A stretch of DNA of 64,000 nt from GCA-2748575 sp965222725 (lineage in GTDB: Bacteria; Pseudomonadota; Gammaproteobacteria; Pseudomonadales; Ketobacteraceae): contig OZ244969.1 of assembly GCA_965222725.1 (NCBI GenBank), forward strand, positions 4,030,001 to 4,094,000, written 5' to 3'. Positions 42,982-55,306 of the stretch are shown piece by piece (positions within the stretch are counted from its first letter, which is position 1; every line of letters starts with the position of its first letter). The notes under the pieces are model-generated. The model saw only the letters and a list, made by a program, of their open reading frames with translations, searched no databases and had not been told where the DNA came from. The position numbers were made by a program, and so were the translations under genes.

Positions 42982-44184
42982 ATGCGCGAAGCCGTTATAG
43001 TTTCCACTGCCAGAACCGGTCTGGCGAAATCGTTCCGTGGATCATTCAACGATACAGAAGCCCCTGCCATGGGCGGCCATGTAGTGAAAGCCGTGGTAGA
43101 AAGAGCCGGTATTGATCCTGCCCTGGTTGAGGATTGTATTTTCGGTGCTGCTGCCCAGCAGGGAACGCAGGCTTATAACCTGGGGCGCTTGTGCGCGTTG
43201 GCCGGCGGCCTGCCGGAAACAACCGCGGGCATGGCCATTGAGCGGCAGTGTTCGTCTGGTCTTATGTCCATTGCCACCGCCGCAAAAAGTATTATGTGTA
43301 ATGAATACGATGTAGCGGTTGCCGGTGGTGTTGAATCTATTTCACTGGTTCAGAACAAGCACAAAAACAGCTACCGCGCTGTGTCCAAAGCGGTGCTCGA
43401 AATTGATCCCACGGCTTACATTCCCATGATCGAAACGGCCGAGATTGTGGCGGAGCGCTACAACATCAGCCGTCAGGCGCAGGATGAATACTCACTGCTG
43501 AGCCAGCAGCGCACAGCAGCTGCTCAGGAGTCCGGAGTCTTTGCCGACGAGATAGTGCCTATGAATGCCACCAAAGCGGTATTCAACAAGGAAACCAAAG
43601 AAACCACCTACGAAGACGTGGTAGTGGACAAAGACGAATGCAACCGGCCTTCCACCACGCTGGAAAGCCTCGCTGCTCTTGAGCCGGTATGGAAAGACGG
43701 CAGATGGGTAAAAGAAGGCAAATTTATCACCGCCGGGAATGCTTCGCAGCTTTCCGATGGTGCTTCGGCCTGTTTGCTCATGGACAGTAAACTGGCAGAG
43801 CAGCAAGGGCTGAAAGCGCTGGGCGCCTACCGTGGTATTGCGGTAGCCGGTTGCAAGGCGGACGAAATGGGTATTGGTCCTGTGTTTGCCGTTCCCAGAT
43901 TGCTGAACCGCCATGGACTGACGGTTGATGATATTGGCTTGTGGGAGCTGAACGAAGCGTTTGCTTCCCAGGTGATTTACTGCCGGGACAAACTGGAAAT
44001 CGATAACGACAAGCTCAATGTAAACGGTGGTTCCATTGCCATTGGCCATCCCTTTGGAATGAGCGGCGCCCGTATGGTTGGCCATGCGCTACTGGAAGGC
44101 AAACGCCGTGGCGTAAAATATGTTGTCGTTACCATGTGTATCGGTGGCGGTATGGGTGCGGCCGGTTTGTTCGAGGTCTACTGA
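42982..44184 (+). CDS. Acetyl-CoA acetyltransferase (second thiolase of the locus)
   Basis: A 400-residue thiolase with ERQCSSGLMS (Cys90), GHPFGMSG and MCIGGGMGAAGLFE, so it is catalytically intact. It starts 145 bases after the MaoC gene, behind the tandem repeat. It would release acetyl-CoA or propanoyl-CoA from a 3-ketoacyl-CoA and is distinct from FadA6. A terminator follows, so this ends the plus operon. Confidence 0.9.
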   Translation: MREAVIVSTARTGLAKSFRGSFNDTEAPAMGGHVVKAVVERAGIDPALVEDCIFGAAAQQGTQAYNLGRLCALAGGLPETTAGMAIERQCSSGLMSIATAAKSIMCNEYDVAVAGGVESISLVQNKHKNSYRAVSKAVLEIDPTAYIPMIETAEIVAERYNISRQAQDEYSLLSQQRTAAAQESGVFADEIVPMNATKAVFNKETKETTYEDVVVDKDECNRPSTTLESLAALEPVWKDGRWVKEGKFITAGNASQLSDGASACLLMDSKLAEQQGLKALGAYRGIAVAGCKADEMGIGPVFAVPRLLNRHGLTVDDIGLWELNEAFASQVIYCRDKLEIDNDKLNVNGGSIAIGHPFGMSGARMVGHALLEGKRRGVKYVVVTMCIGGGMGAAGLFEVY

Positions 44185-44202
44185 TAAACCCTTTATTGCT
44201 AT

Positions 44203-44235
44203 AAACAAGGGGGCAATGTAGTGCCCCCTTTGTTT
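44203..44235. terminator. Bidirectional terminator
   Basis: AAACAAGGGGGCA (44203-44215) pairs with TGCCCCCTTTGTTT (44222-44235) across a 6-base loop. A T-rich end is present on both strands. It separates the convergent thiolase and AraC genes. Confidence 0.9.
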
Positions 44236-44241
44236 TCCCGC

Positions 44242-45174
44242 CTATATTTTTTCATAACTTGCTTCTTTCCCGTTGCTTACCAATGGCGTCTCAGTATCCC
44301 GCGACTGAATATCCCCGATGAGGGGCAACATAAGAATCAAGGTATCATTTTTTGCATTCAACACGGTGGAAGGCTTCACGCCGCCGATTTCCTTGAACAC
44401 CCGGGAAAAATGCGCGGAGTCAGAAAAACCGGAGCTGACCGATGCCTCCGTCAGCGACATTCCCCAGGCCATTTTAACGGCAGTAATAAATATCCGGTGC
44501 CATAAACGAAAGCGCCGGATAGGCACACCGGTAACACGCTTGAATATCTGGCTTAGCCGGGGAACCGACAGATTGAGTTCTTTGGCAATGGATTCTACCG
44601 GGCGATTTTCAAGAATGCTGGCCTTGACCAGTTCAATGGCTTTTTCCACCCGCGGATCATAGTCAATGTCGCAATTCTGATCCGGCTCGCCAATCCATTG
44701 TTGCAATTGAGCAAAGGCAAATTCTGCCGGCGAGGTAAAGTCGTAGATGTGTAACCCGGATCGGATCACCTCGGCTTCCTGCACCATGTCTGCATAGAAA
44801 TGTCTGTCATCGCTGATGGGGATGGTGCGCTTCATTCTGGTTTTCAGAATGGCCAGATCAGATCCCAGCACGTTAAGAAAACACAACATGATCAGTGAAT
44901 TGTTGGTGTTAATGGTGGCCTGGGAACCGGCAGGAACCAGAAAGCTGCGGCTTTCATAGCGACAGCCATTTTTGTTATCGATAATTTCCAGCGTATCGTC
45001 CAATGACAGGATCAGCATGGAGGCGGCACTGGCCTGAGACAACACGGGCGCCAGGCGCCCGATATACATGGTGCGTATTTCTGACAGATACAAAACGGCG
45101 GTTGCATCTGCTGGATTGTGAATCATACCGGTTTCCCCGCGAACCAGTGCACGACGGTTTAACAGGCCGCGCAT
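44242..45174 (-). CDS. AraC-family regulator A
   Basis: A 310-residue AraC/XylS-type activator. The C-terminal double helix-turn-helix is clear: SVPRLSQIFKRVTGVPIRRFRLWHR and FSDSAHFSRVFKEIGGVKPS. The N-terminal 200 residues are a cupin-like sensing region. The start is uncertain: 45174 has AAGGGCG upstream, while alignment with its divergent paralogue favours 45126. It is convergent with the steroid operon. A role in steroid control is possible but inferred from position only. Confidence 0.82.
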   Translation of the reverse strand: MRGLLNRRALVRGETGMIHNPADATAVLYLSEIRTMYIGRLAPVLSQASAASMLILSLDDTLEIIDNKNGCRYESRSFLVPAGSQATINTNNSLIMLCFLNVLGSDLAILKTRMKRTIPISDDRHFYADMVQEAEVIRSGLHIYDFTSPAEFAFAQLQQWIGEPDQNCDIDYDPRVEKAIELVKASILENRPVESIAKELNLSVPRLSQIFKRVTGVPIRRFRLWHRIFITAVKMAWGMSLTEASVSSGFSDSAHFSRVFKEIGGVKPSTVLNAKNDTLILMLPLIGDIQSRDTETPLVSNGKEASYEKI

Positions 45175-45614
45175 AGCACGCCCTTTTTTTATGGCGCCGA
45201 TTATGTGCGCTGGATCACATTCAAAGCTTGAACAAACTTATGATTCATCGCTAAAACCACGGCTTTTCAGCTCTGGTGTCGTTGTGCCTGATTCGCAAGG
45301 GTTAGGTGTTCTGAAGGGCATTAACTAATCCAAGGATTAGCAGCGGTGACTGGTGATAAAAAGCGATCGTATCGGGATTCGTTTTCCGGTGCCCGGGCAG
45401 CCAGTGTTCTGATGCTACAAGTTTCTGATCCTATTGACATAATGATCCACTGGAGGAAGCCTGATACAAAACCGGTTCACCGTTTCACTTGCACAATCTT
45501 CCACATTCCCTTCATCTTCATTCCCAATTGCTTGTTCAAAATGTGACCATAACCACAATAACCATAATACCCATAATCAAAAAACCCATATTCACAAAAC
45601 CAAGGCTACTCTCT

Positions 45615-46415
45615 ATGACTTCCGGTGAGCGCAAAGCGATTTACTACACGACTCAGCAACGTTCCATGTACATTGGCCGGGTGGAGTCAGTACTGCGCAA
45701 AGCTGCTCCCTCACCGGTGTTGCTGGTGTCCCTGGAGGAAGACCTTGAAGTGATCAGTCCCGGTGGCAACGATACCCTCAGATCCAGAAGTCTGTTGATT
45801 CCCTCCGGTACCGAAGTGCATATCAACACCCGGGGCTCCAAGGTGGCGCAGTGCTTTCTGGATGATCTGGGGCTGGACTTTGCCAGACTGATTCCCCAGA
45901 TGCGTGCCAGCGTGGCAATGCCAGCCGGCAGGCAGGTTTATAGTGGCATCCGGTGTGAGCGGGATATTATTCAGCATGCGGACTTCCTTCTGGACTCACG
46001 CCCATCCAACAAAGATGCTTTTGCATTGTTTGATGAACTTATTGGCAAGCTGGCAGTAGACAGCAGCATGATTCCGGACCCCCGAATTGCCCGGGCAGTG
46101 AATATGATCAAGGCGAACTACACCGAAAATCTCTCGGTAAATAATGTCGCCGTAGCGGTTGGCCTGTCAGTGCCCCGACTGAGTCAGCTGTTCAAGCAAA
46201 TGGTGGGCATGCCCATTCGCCGGTTCCGTTTGTGGTACCGGGTATTTGCCACTGCAGCCAAGGTTGGCCACGGCTACTCATTAACCGAAGCAGCCATTGC
46301 CTGTGGCTTCTCTGATTACCCACAGCTTTGCCGGGTGTTCAAGGAACTGACCGGTGCCAGGCCGGCGGAAGCCCGCGCCAACACCGAAGTCCGGGTTTCT
46401 GCCGGCTGTTTTTGA
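45615..46415 (+). CDS. AraC-family regulator B
   Basis: A 266-residue AraC-type regulator, clearly paralogous to the divergent gene at 44242-45174. Shared stretches include SVPRLSQ-F, PIRRFRLW and RVFKE. I start at 45615 because the paralogue alignment begins there; the open frame continues to 45489 through low-complexity sequence. Only a weak ribosome site is visible. The ligand is unknown. The 440-base gap from 45175 holds AT-rich CCATAA-type repeats at about 45546-45600 and presumably both promoters. Confidence 0.82.
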   Translation: MTSGERKAIYYTTQQRSMYIGRVESVLRKAAPSPVLLVSLEEDLEVISPGGNDTLRSRSLLIPSGTEVHINTRGSKVAQCFLDDLGLDFARLIPQMRASVAMPAGRQVYSGIRCERDIIQHADFLLDSRPSNKDAFALFDELIGKLAVDSSMIPDPRIARAVNMIKANYTENLSVNNVAVAVGLSVPRLSQLFKQMVGMPIRRFRLWYRVFATAAKVGHGYSLTEAAIACGFSDYPQLCRVFKELTGARPAEARANTEVRVSAGCF

Positions 46416-46532
46416 TATCGCTGACTGGCAAGCAATCCGAGCCCTAACCAGTATAGGAGGGCGCAGGTTTTTGTTGTCTATACTCAAAACGAGGTTCCCA
46501 CAGGCTCACACCGGAAAACACTGTAAACCTAC

Positions 46533-47717
46533 ATGAAATCACTTGCCGCAACAGACTATCCGGCACCTGTCCCGATTGAGACGGTGCTTATTGTTGATGA
46601 TGATCCCGTTAATATCCGCATGTTGCTGGAAATACTGGAACAGGATTACCGGGTGCTGGTTGCGCGCGAGGGTCAACAGGCACTGAAGCTGCTGGAAAAG
46701 CATCAGGATATTGATTTGTTGCTGCTGGATGTGGACATGCCGGGCATGTCGGGTTTTGAAGTGCTGGCGCGAATCCGCGAACTATCAATCCTCAATGATC
46801 TGCCCGTGATTCTCGTGACCGGTCGCAACCAGGAAGATGATGAAGTATTCGGACTGGAGCAGGGGGCCGCGGATTACATTGCCAAACCGGTTTCTGCTGC
46901 CATCGTTAAAGCCAGAGTGCGTACCCAGATCAAGCTGGCCCATGCCAAGGCAGATCTTGAAAAGAAGAACCAGGAACTGCAACGGGCGCTGATGGATACC
47001 AATGCCGCTAAAAACGAGCTGGCCCAGTTTACCGCCATGGTAAGCCATGAATTGCGTACGCCGGTCGCTATACTTCTGTGCGAAACCGAATTGCTGGTGG
47101 ACGGCATTCGGGAGCCCTCGCGAAAAAATCTGGAGTCCCTTCATGAGGAGCTAAAACATTTCAGTGGTCTTATCAATGATCTGTTTGATCTGGTGATGTC
47201 AGAGGCCAGCTCCCTTAAATACGAAAAGCTCAACTGCAATGTGGCGCAATTACTGGAGCGTTCCTGCGAGCGATTCTTGCCCCAGTTTCAGGATGCGGGA
47301 TTAAAAATCAGTATCGACACCACACCGATTGCGGGCTTGCAGTTTCACGCCGATCCGCAGCGCCTGCGCCAGGTGATCGATAACCTGTTCAAGAACACAT
47401 TGCGCTATACAGACGCTGAAGGCCGGCTTGAAATCACCACGGAACAGAACCAACATGATCTGCTGATCCATTTTCAGGACAGCGCACCGGGTGTAAATGA
47501 ATCCGATATGAACAAGCTGTTTGAGCGGCTTTACCGGGTGGACAAGTCCCGCAACAGGTCAACCGGAGGCGCCGGCCTGGGACTTGCTGTGTGTGAAACC
47601 ATTGTCAGAGGCCACGGTGGTGAAATCAGTGCCAGACAATCACCCCTCGGCGGCCTGTGGATTACCTTGAAGCTGCCGCTGAACCCGGATCAGAAGAACG
47701 ACAAGGGGGGCATGTGA
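46533..47717 (+). CDS. REC-histidine kinase
   Basis: A 394-residue protein with an N-terminal receiver (VLIVDDDPVN, phosphoacceptor Asp66 in LLLLDVDMPGMSG), a coiled coil (about 130-165), HisKA with His172 in SHELRTPVAI, and a HATPase domain (GGAGLGLAVCETI). It has no membrane segments, so it acts in the cytoplasm and probably takes phosphate from another kinase. Its stop overlaps the start of the next gene. It forms an operon with the response regulator and the membrane kinase. Confidence 0.88.
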   Translation: MKSLAATDYPAPVPIETVLIVDDDPVNIRMLLEILEQDYRVLVAREGQQALKLLEKHQDIDLLLLDVDMPGMSGFEVLARIRELSILNDLPVILVTGRNQEDDEVFGLEQGAADYIAKPVSAAIVKARVRTQIKLAHAKADLEKKNQELQRALMDTNAAKNELAQFTAMVSHELRTPVAILLCETELLVDGIREPSRKNLESLHEELKHFSGLINDLFDLVMSEASSLKYEKLNCNVAQLLERSCERFLPQFQDAGLKISIDTTPIAGLQFHADPQRLRQVIDNLFKNTLRYTDAEGRLEITTEQNQHDLLIHFQDSAPGVNESDMNKLFERLYRVDKSRNRSTGGAGLGLAVCETIVRGHGGEISARQSPLGGLWITLKLPLNPDQKNDKGGM

Positions 47718-48384
47718 GTTACCGGATTCTCATCGTTGAGGATGAACCAAAACTTTCCCGCTCCATGGCAGACTACCTGGAAGGTGCCGGTTACCAGACA
47801 CACATCATTGATAATGGCAGCCAGGTGGCGGACTGGCTTAAAACCAATGACACCTCGCTGGTGTTGCTTGATCTGATGTTGCCGGGCAAGGACGGCGTGT
47901 CTGTCTGTCAGGAAATACGCACTTTTTCCCAGGTGCCCGTTATTATGGTGACAGCAAAAACGGAAGAGGTGGATCGGCTGATTGGCCTGGAAATTGGTGC
48001 GGATGACTATGTTTGCAAGCCTTTCAGTTTACGGGAGCTGGTGGCACGGATAAAAGCCGTGTTACGGCGCTTTGAATACGTTCCTGCACCGTCAACAGAC
48101 CGGGGGTTGTCGCTGGAAAAAGCCAGCAGTTGCATCAGCTATCTTGGCGAGCGCATAGAGCTGACTGCCATCGAATACAATATTATGGAAAAGCTGATCC
48201 GCCATCCGGGGCGTATATTCAAACGGGATGAGCTGATTGATGTGGCCTATACAGACCGGCGAATCGTGAATGACCGAACCGTAGACAGCCATATGAAAAA
48301 GATTCGTAAAAAACTGGGGCAGATTGCCCCGGAACAAAAATTTGTTCATTCCATCTATGGCGCAGGATACAAATTCGAGCCCTG

Positions 48385-48385
<1 letters not shown>
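47714..48385 (+). CDS. OmpR-family response regulator
   Basis: A 223-residue regulator with a receiver (ILIVEDEPKLS, Asp in LVLLDLMLPGKDG, Lys in VCKPFSLRE) and a winged-helix DNA-binding domain (RIFKRDELIDVAYTDRRIVNDRTVDSHMKKIRKKLG). The start is a GTG at 47714 that overlaps the kinase stop, with AAGGGGGG upstream. The stop overlaps the start of the next gene. It probably takes phosphate from the flanking kinases. Target genes are unknown. Confidence 0.93.
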
Positions 48386-51590
<3,205 letters not shown>

Positions 51591-51609
<19 letters not shown>

Positions 51610-51642
51610 ATCCTGTGGCACCCTCGTAACCGTAGGTTTCCG
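51591..51642. repeat. Inverted repeat inside the transposon end
   Basis: CGAAAACCTACGGTT (51591-51605) and AACCGTAGGTTTCCG (51628-51642) are inverted copies with one mismatch and a 22-base spacer. It may be a transposase-related site or a hairpin that stops read-through from the kinase operon. Confidence 0.7.
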
Positions 51643-51907
51643 TTTGATAGCCGTTAATCCCTGTATTTGAGGTTCGGCTGCATTCGGCCGGTAAAAGCGT
51701 TGAATTTAGCCACTACGCCTGTAACCTATTGAATTAAAAAGTAATCATGACAATTCATCTGGCGGGCATTTGTGGAGCTGGGTTGCCTATTTTCTTGGGT
51801 TCCTCCTTAAAACGGACCCTGTGGAAGAATCGACAAATTTGGCAAGTTTGGTTGTTCACAACGATTACACCATTCATTAAATCGCCAGAAAGACGATATA
51901 TATACAC

Positions 51908-52957
51908 CTACAGTGAACCCTGGAGCTGTTTAAACTGCCCTTGGATCACTGCCTTTTCCTGAAGAATGACCTTATTCTCGTCGGTCAGAAACGCCGCTTT
52001 ATCCTGGGTGGTTTTCAATTCGGTTTTTGTGGTCTCCAGTGCTTGGGATAAGACGGCCACTTGCTTTTCGACATCAGCTTTCTGAGTGGTGAGCACGGCC
52101 ATGTTTTCCGCCAATTGATCATTTTTATGCTGGTATTCCCGGCACCTTGTCACGATTTCTTCAAGCTCGTGTTTGAGGTTCTGGATATCTTCTATCTTTC
52201 CCTTCAGGTCGCTATTTAGCGCCGCATTGGCCTGATTTAATTCATCCGCATGTCGTTGTAACTGCGCATTGGTGTCAATCAGCTCTGACGCTCTCGACTC
52301 AGCCTGGGCGAGCCGGTGTTGCAGATCCTGGATCTGATCCTTCAGCCCCTGGTTAACTGAACGGAATTGTTCGCGCTCTTGCTGGCGGTCTTCGGCAGTG
52401 CGCTGCTGGTAATGTTCAAAATGATCGCGGATATCCCGGCTTTCTTGCTTGAGCTCACTGACACTCTCCTTCAAGTCGTTGGCTCGCGTAAGAGCTTCGT
52501 CCCGCCGAGACTCGGCCTTTGCCAGGCTGACACGTGCGTCTTCCAGGGACTTGTCTTGCAGGCTTTTTTCCTCGGTAATTCGTGCTATCTGGTTATCAAG
52601 GTCCCGTTGTCGGGCAGTAAGTTGCGTGATGGTGTTGTTGGCATGGGTCAACTCTTTGCGGAGTTCTTCCTTTAAAGTCTCGAATTCCTGGCGAGCCTGT
52701 TCGATACGGTGGTCCGCCATCTGTTGTACCCGCTCGTGGAGGGACTTTACCACCTCGATGAGGTCGTTCGGCAGTCCACTGACATCGGCCGCCTCCCCAT
52801 TGTCTGACCGCCAACGCTTGAGCAATGGCGCGATGGTGCTTTTGCTGCCGGTGCCCAGATGCTCGCGCACCCTATCCACCGTGGGTTCCTGGCCATGTGT
52901 TTTAATGACTTCAGCTGCTTTAGCGATATCGTGATAAGTGACTCCGGCACGGGCCAT
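51908..52957 (-). CDS. KfrA-like DNA-binding coiled-coil protein (TnpT-like)
   Basis: A 349-residue protein. The N-terminal KfrA-type DNA-binding domain (VTYHDIAKAAEVIKTHG, then VREHLGTGSKSTIAPLLKRW) is followed by about 250 residues of nearly unbroken coiled coil rich in Glu, Gln, Lys and Leu. The ATG at 52957 has GAGAGGAATCACC upstream; the frame extends 24 residues 5'. It is divergent from the tyrosine recombinase across about 200 bases. In Tn4651-type transposons the corresponding TnpT binds the resolution site and helps TnpS. The region 51643-51907 holds nothing else I can name. Confidence 0.8.
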   Translation of the reverse strand: MARAGVTYHDIAKAAEVIKTHGQEPTVDRVREHLGTGSKSTIAPLLKRWRSDNGEAADVSGLPNDLIEVVKSLHERVQQMADHRIEQARQEFETLKEELRKELTHANNTITQLTARQRDLDNQIARITEEKSLQDKSLEDARVSLAKAESRRDEALTRANDLKESVSELKQESRDIRDHFEHYQQRTAEDRQQEREQFRSVNQGLKDQIQDLQHRLAQAESRASELIDTNAQLQRHADELNQANAALNSDLKGKIEDIQNLKHELEEIVTRCREYQHKNDQLAENMAVLTTQKADVEKQVAVLSQALETTKTELKTTQDKAAFLTDENKVILQEKAVIQGQFKQLQGSL

Positions 52958-53161
52958 GGTGATTCCTCTCGGATTATTTAGTAACATAATACATAACACG
53001 TAATATAACATTATATTTGTTTGTTTCAAGATCGCTTGAATTCAAGATACTAACCACCGATAATCAACCTTATCGTAGGTTAATGGATCTTGACGTAAAT
53101 TTTCGACTTGTAACGCCGGTACATAGCCGCCTTTTGAGCGACATCGAAGGAAATCCTATTC
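52958..53161. promoter_or_regulatory. Divergent promoter and putative resolution site
   Basis: This 204-base region separates the tnpT-like and tnpS-like genes. TCAACCT (53064-53070) and AGGTTAA (53077-53083) are near-perfect inverted arms around the 6-base spacer TATCGT, the layout of a tyrosine recombinase core. The palindrome CTTGAATTCAAG (53035-53046) and two TTCAAGAT direct repeats (53025 and 53041) could be accessory binding sites. Confidence 0.55.
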
Positions 53162-54175
53162 ATGAACAACAAACCGCCAAAACCGGCTAGCAACTTGCCA
53201 TTACGTAATGAGGAATCGACCCTGATTGAACGTCAGGAAGCCGAATCATTGCGGCACTACCTCCAGGCAGCGACGTCCGACAACACGCGCAAAGCCTACC
53301 GCTCGGCCATTCGCCAATTTGAAAAATGGGGTGGTCGCCTGCCCTCGGATCGGGATACTGTCGTGCGTTACCTGCTGGCCAGAGCCGAATCGCTCAACCC
53401 CCGGACCCTGGATCTGCACCTGACCGCCATTAGCCAATGGCACCATTACCAAGGGCTCATCGATCCGGTAAGCGATCCGTTGGTCCGCAAAACCATGGAA
53501 GGCGTTCGTCGTACTCAAGGCCAACCCAAACGCAAAGCCAAGGCATTACGTTTGGAGCACATTGCCCAGATGGTGAATCACTTGCGGCAACTGCCTGACA
53601 CCAAAAAGAAACAGCGGGATATCGCGCTGGTGTTGACCGGCTTTTTTGGCGCCTTTCGTCGTAGCGAATTGGTGGCCATTCAAATCGGTGATCTGGTGTG
53701 GGAACCAGAAGGACTTCTCATCCGGCTGTCTCGTTCCAAGACCGATCAACAAGCCATGGGCTTAGTGCGAGCATTACCTTTCGGTGCACCAGGCTGCTGT
53801 CCTGCTATGGCCATGAAGAACTGGATAGAATTGGCTGATATCAATGAAGGTCCGGTTTTTCGACCCGTTAACCGTTGGGATAAGGTTCAACCCAAAGCAC
53901 TGAATCCCGGTGGCATTAATCAATTACTCAAGACTCTGGGCAACGCCTGTCAGTTCGATTTCGTGCCGGACTTGAGCAGCCATAGCTTTCGGCGTGGCCT
54001 CTCTACATCGGCAGCGAGGGAAAAAATCGACTTTGAGTTTATTAAGAAACAAGGCGGCTGGAAGAGCGACGCTACCGTATGGGAGTACATCGAAGAAGGA
54101 CAGCAATTCACCAATAATGCCTCATTTATCCTCCTAGAAAAGTTGCAAGCGCTTATAGACAGTCAACTACAATGA
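53162..54175 (+). CDS. Tyrosine recombinase (TnpS-like)
   Basis: A 337-residue phage-integrase-family recombinase. The N-terminal SAM-like core-binding domain (about 25-120) precedes a catalytic domain with Arg166 (FRRSEL), Lys193 (SKTDQQ), His274 and Arg277 (HSFRRG), Trp300 and the nucleophile Tyr309 (VWEYIE). It would cut and rejoin DNA at the adjacent palindromic core. Size and the divergent KfrA-like partner fit the cointegrate resolvase TnpS. An integrase of an integrative element is the alternative. Confidence 0.88.
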   Translation: MNNKPPKPASNLPLRNEESTLIERQEAESLRHYLQAATSDNTRKAYRSAIRQFEKWGGRLPSDRDTVVRYLLARAESLNPRTLDLHLTAISQWHHYQGLIDPVSDPLVRKTMEGVRRTQGQPKRKAKALRLEHIAQMVNHLRQLPDTKKKQRDIALVLTGFFGAFRRSELVAIQIGDLVWEPEGLLIRLSRSKTDQQAMGLVRALPFGAPGCCPAMAMKNWIELADINEGPVFRPVNRWDKVQPKALNPGGINQLLKTLGNACQFDFVPDLSSHSFRRGLSTSAAREKIDFEFIKKQGGWKSDATVWEYIEEGQQFTNNASFILLEKLQALIDSQLQ

Positions 54176-54201
54176 AAAGCTGCCTTTGTAGAGATAGGGT
54201 A

Positions 54202-54957
54202 ATGATCACAACAAATACTTTAGTGAACCCATGGCGCGGCTCAGTAGCGATAACACCAGGTATCGGTGCGTTCCTCGGCGAGTCAGGAGACAATAAGCCC
54301 CATAAACATTGGGCGCATCAAATCGCGATCGGTTTAGATGCAAACGTTGAAGTCATTTCCAGCGAAACACGGCACAAAGAAAAGGGGTTATGGATACCGG
54401 CTGGAGTTACTCATCAATTGATAATGGCCGAGGTACTGTGTATTTATATCGATCCAACCCATGATATTTGCAAAGCCTTGCTGCCTCACATAAAAAATCC
54501 GTTGATGCAACCCATTGGGACACTCCGTGAGGAATTCAATACGGCGTGTTTATCTCGCTTTACTGCCACGGAAAACCTTTCATTCGAACTGGAGGCTTTC
54601 GAGCGTCACTACCGGCACGATCAAACATCTGATCCAAAGAGCAGATTGAGCCACATTTTAAAAGCATTACATGCCGAAGCCATGGATGGGCGATCAATCT
54701 CTAGAGCCGAGTTGGCAAAGAAAGTTCGTCTTTCCCCAAGTCGTTTTTCCCACTGGTTTTCCGAAAGCACCGGCTTACCTTTACGCAGCTATAAAAAGTG
54801 GTTAAAACTATTAACGGGGTTTGAGTTATCACGCCAAATGTCACTCACTGATGCGGCAATTGCATCGGGATTTTCCGATCAGGCCCATTTCTGCCGGTCT
54901 GTTACCGAGGCTTTTGGTGTTTCCCCGGCAGTTATTCAACGGCTTTTGTCAGAATAA
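54202..54957 (+). CDS. AraC-family regulator C (transposon cargo)
   Basis: A 251-residue AraC-type regulator with a short N-terminal sensing part and a C-terminal double helix-turn-helix (LSPSRFSHWFSESTGLPLRSY, ASGFSDQAHFCRSV). The ATG at 54202 has AGATAGGG upstream; an ATG at 54172 overlapping the recombinase stop is the alternative. It precedes the interrupted desaturase gene on the same strand and probably regulates it. Confidence 0.82.
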   Translation: MITTNTLVNPWRGSVAITPGIGAFLGESGDNKPHKHWAHQIAIGLDANVEVISSETRHKEKGLWIPAGVTHQLIMAEVLCIYIDPTHDICKALLPHIKNPLMQPIGTLREEFNTACLSRFTATENLSFELEAFERHYRHDQTSDPKSRLSHILKALHAEAMDGRSISRAELAKKVRLSPSRFSHWFSESTGLPLRSYKKWLKLLTGFELSRQMSLTDAAIASGFSDQAHFCRSVTEAFGVSPAVIQRLLSE

Positions 54958-55002
54958 ACAGCACTTTCGTTCAATGTGGCTACGTGTAAACATGAGATGC
55001 TG

Positions 55003-55028
55003 AACACTCTCAATCAGCGAGGAGTGTT
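55003..55028 (+). promoter_or_regulatory. Hairpin covering the desaturase ribosome site
   Basis: AACACTC (55003-55009) can pair with GAGTGTT (55022-55028). The second arm contains the ribosome site of the gene at 55032. A translational control role is possible only; the stem is short. Confidence 0.35.
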
Positions 55029-55297
55029 AAAATGATTCGTAGCATAACGTGGTTGGTTAGGCTCCTGTATTTGCCGTTGTTTTTGCTCGTCGGAAATGGC
55101 GTCGCTATCTATCTTGTTGCCGAGGGTTACAACCAAGGTTGGCTGGTATTTTTGATCTTGGTATTTATAGGAATTTCCTTCGCCACCGAAAAACTGACAC
55201 CCTATGATCGTGCGTTTAATGAACCGCAACAAGATCAGCGACGCGATCTGCTTCACGCCTTTATGAACGAGTCACTTAATGTTATTGGCGTTGCTGT

Positions 55298-55306
55298 ACT
55301 CCCGTT
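55298..55306. repeat. Left target-site duplication (9 bp)
   Basis: ACTCCCGTT, identical to the copy at 56574-56582. Confidence 0.93.

Noticed and set aside
51747..51962. 71-residue open frame after the transposon end
   Set aside because: No ribosome site or recognisable domain, and it overlaps the 3' end of the KfrA-like gene.
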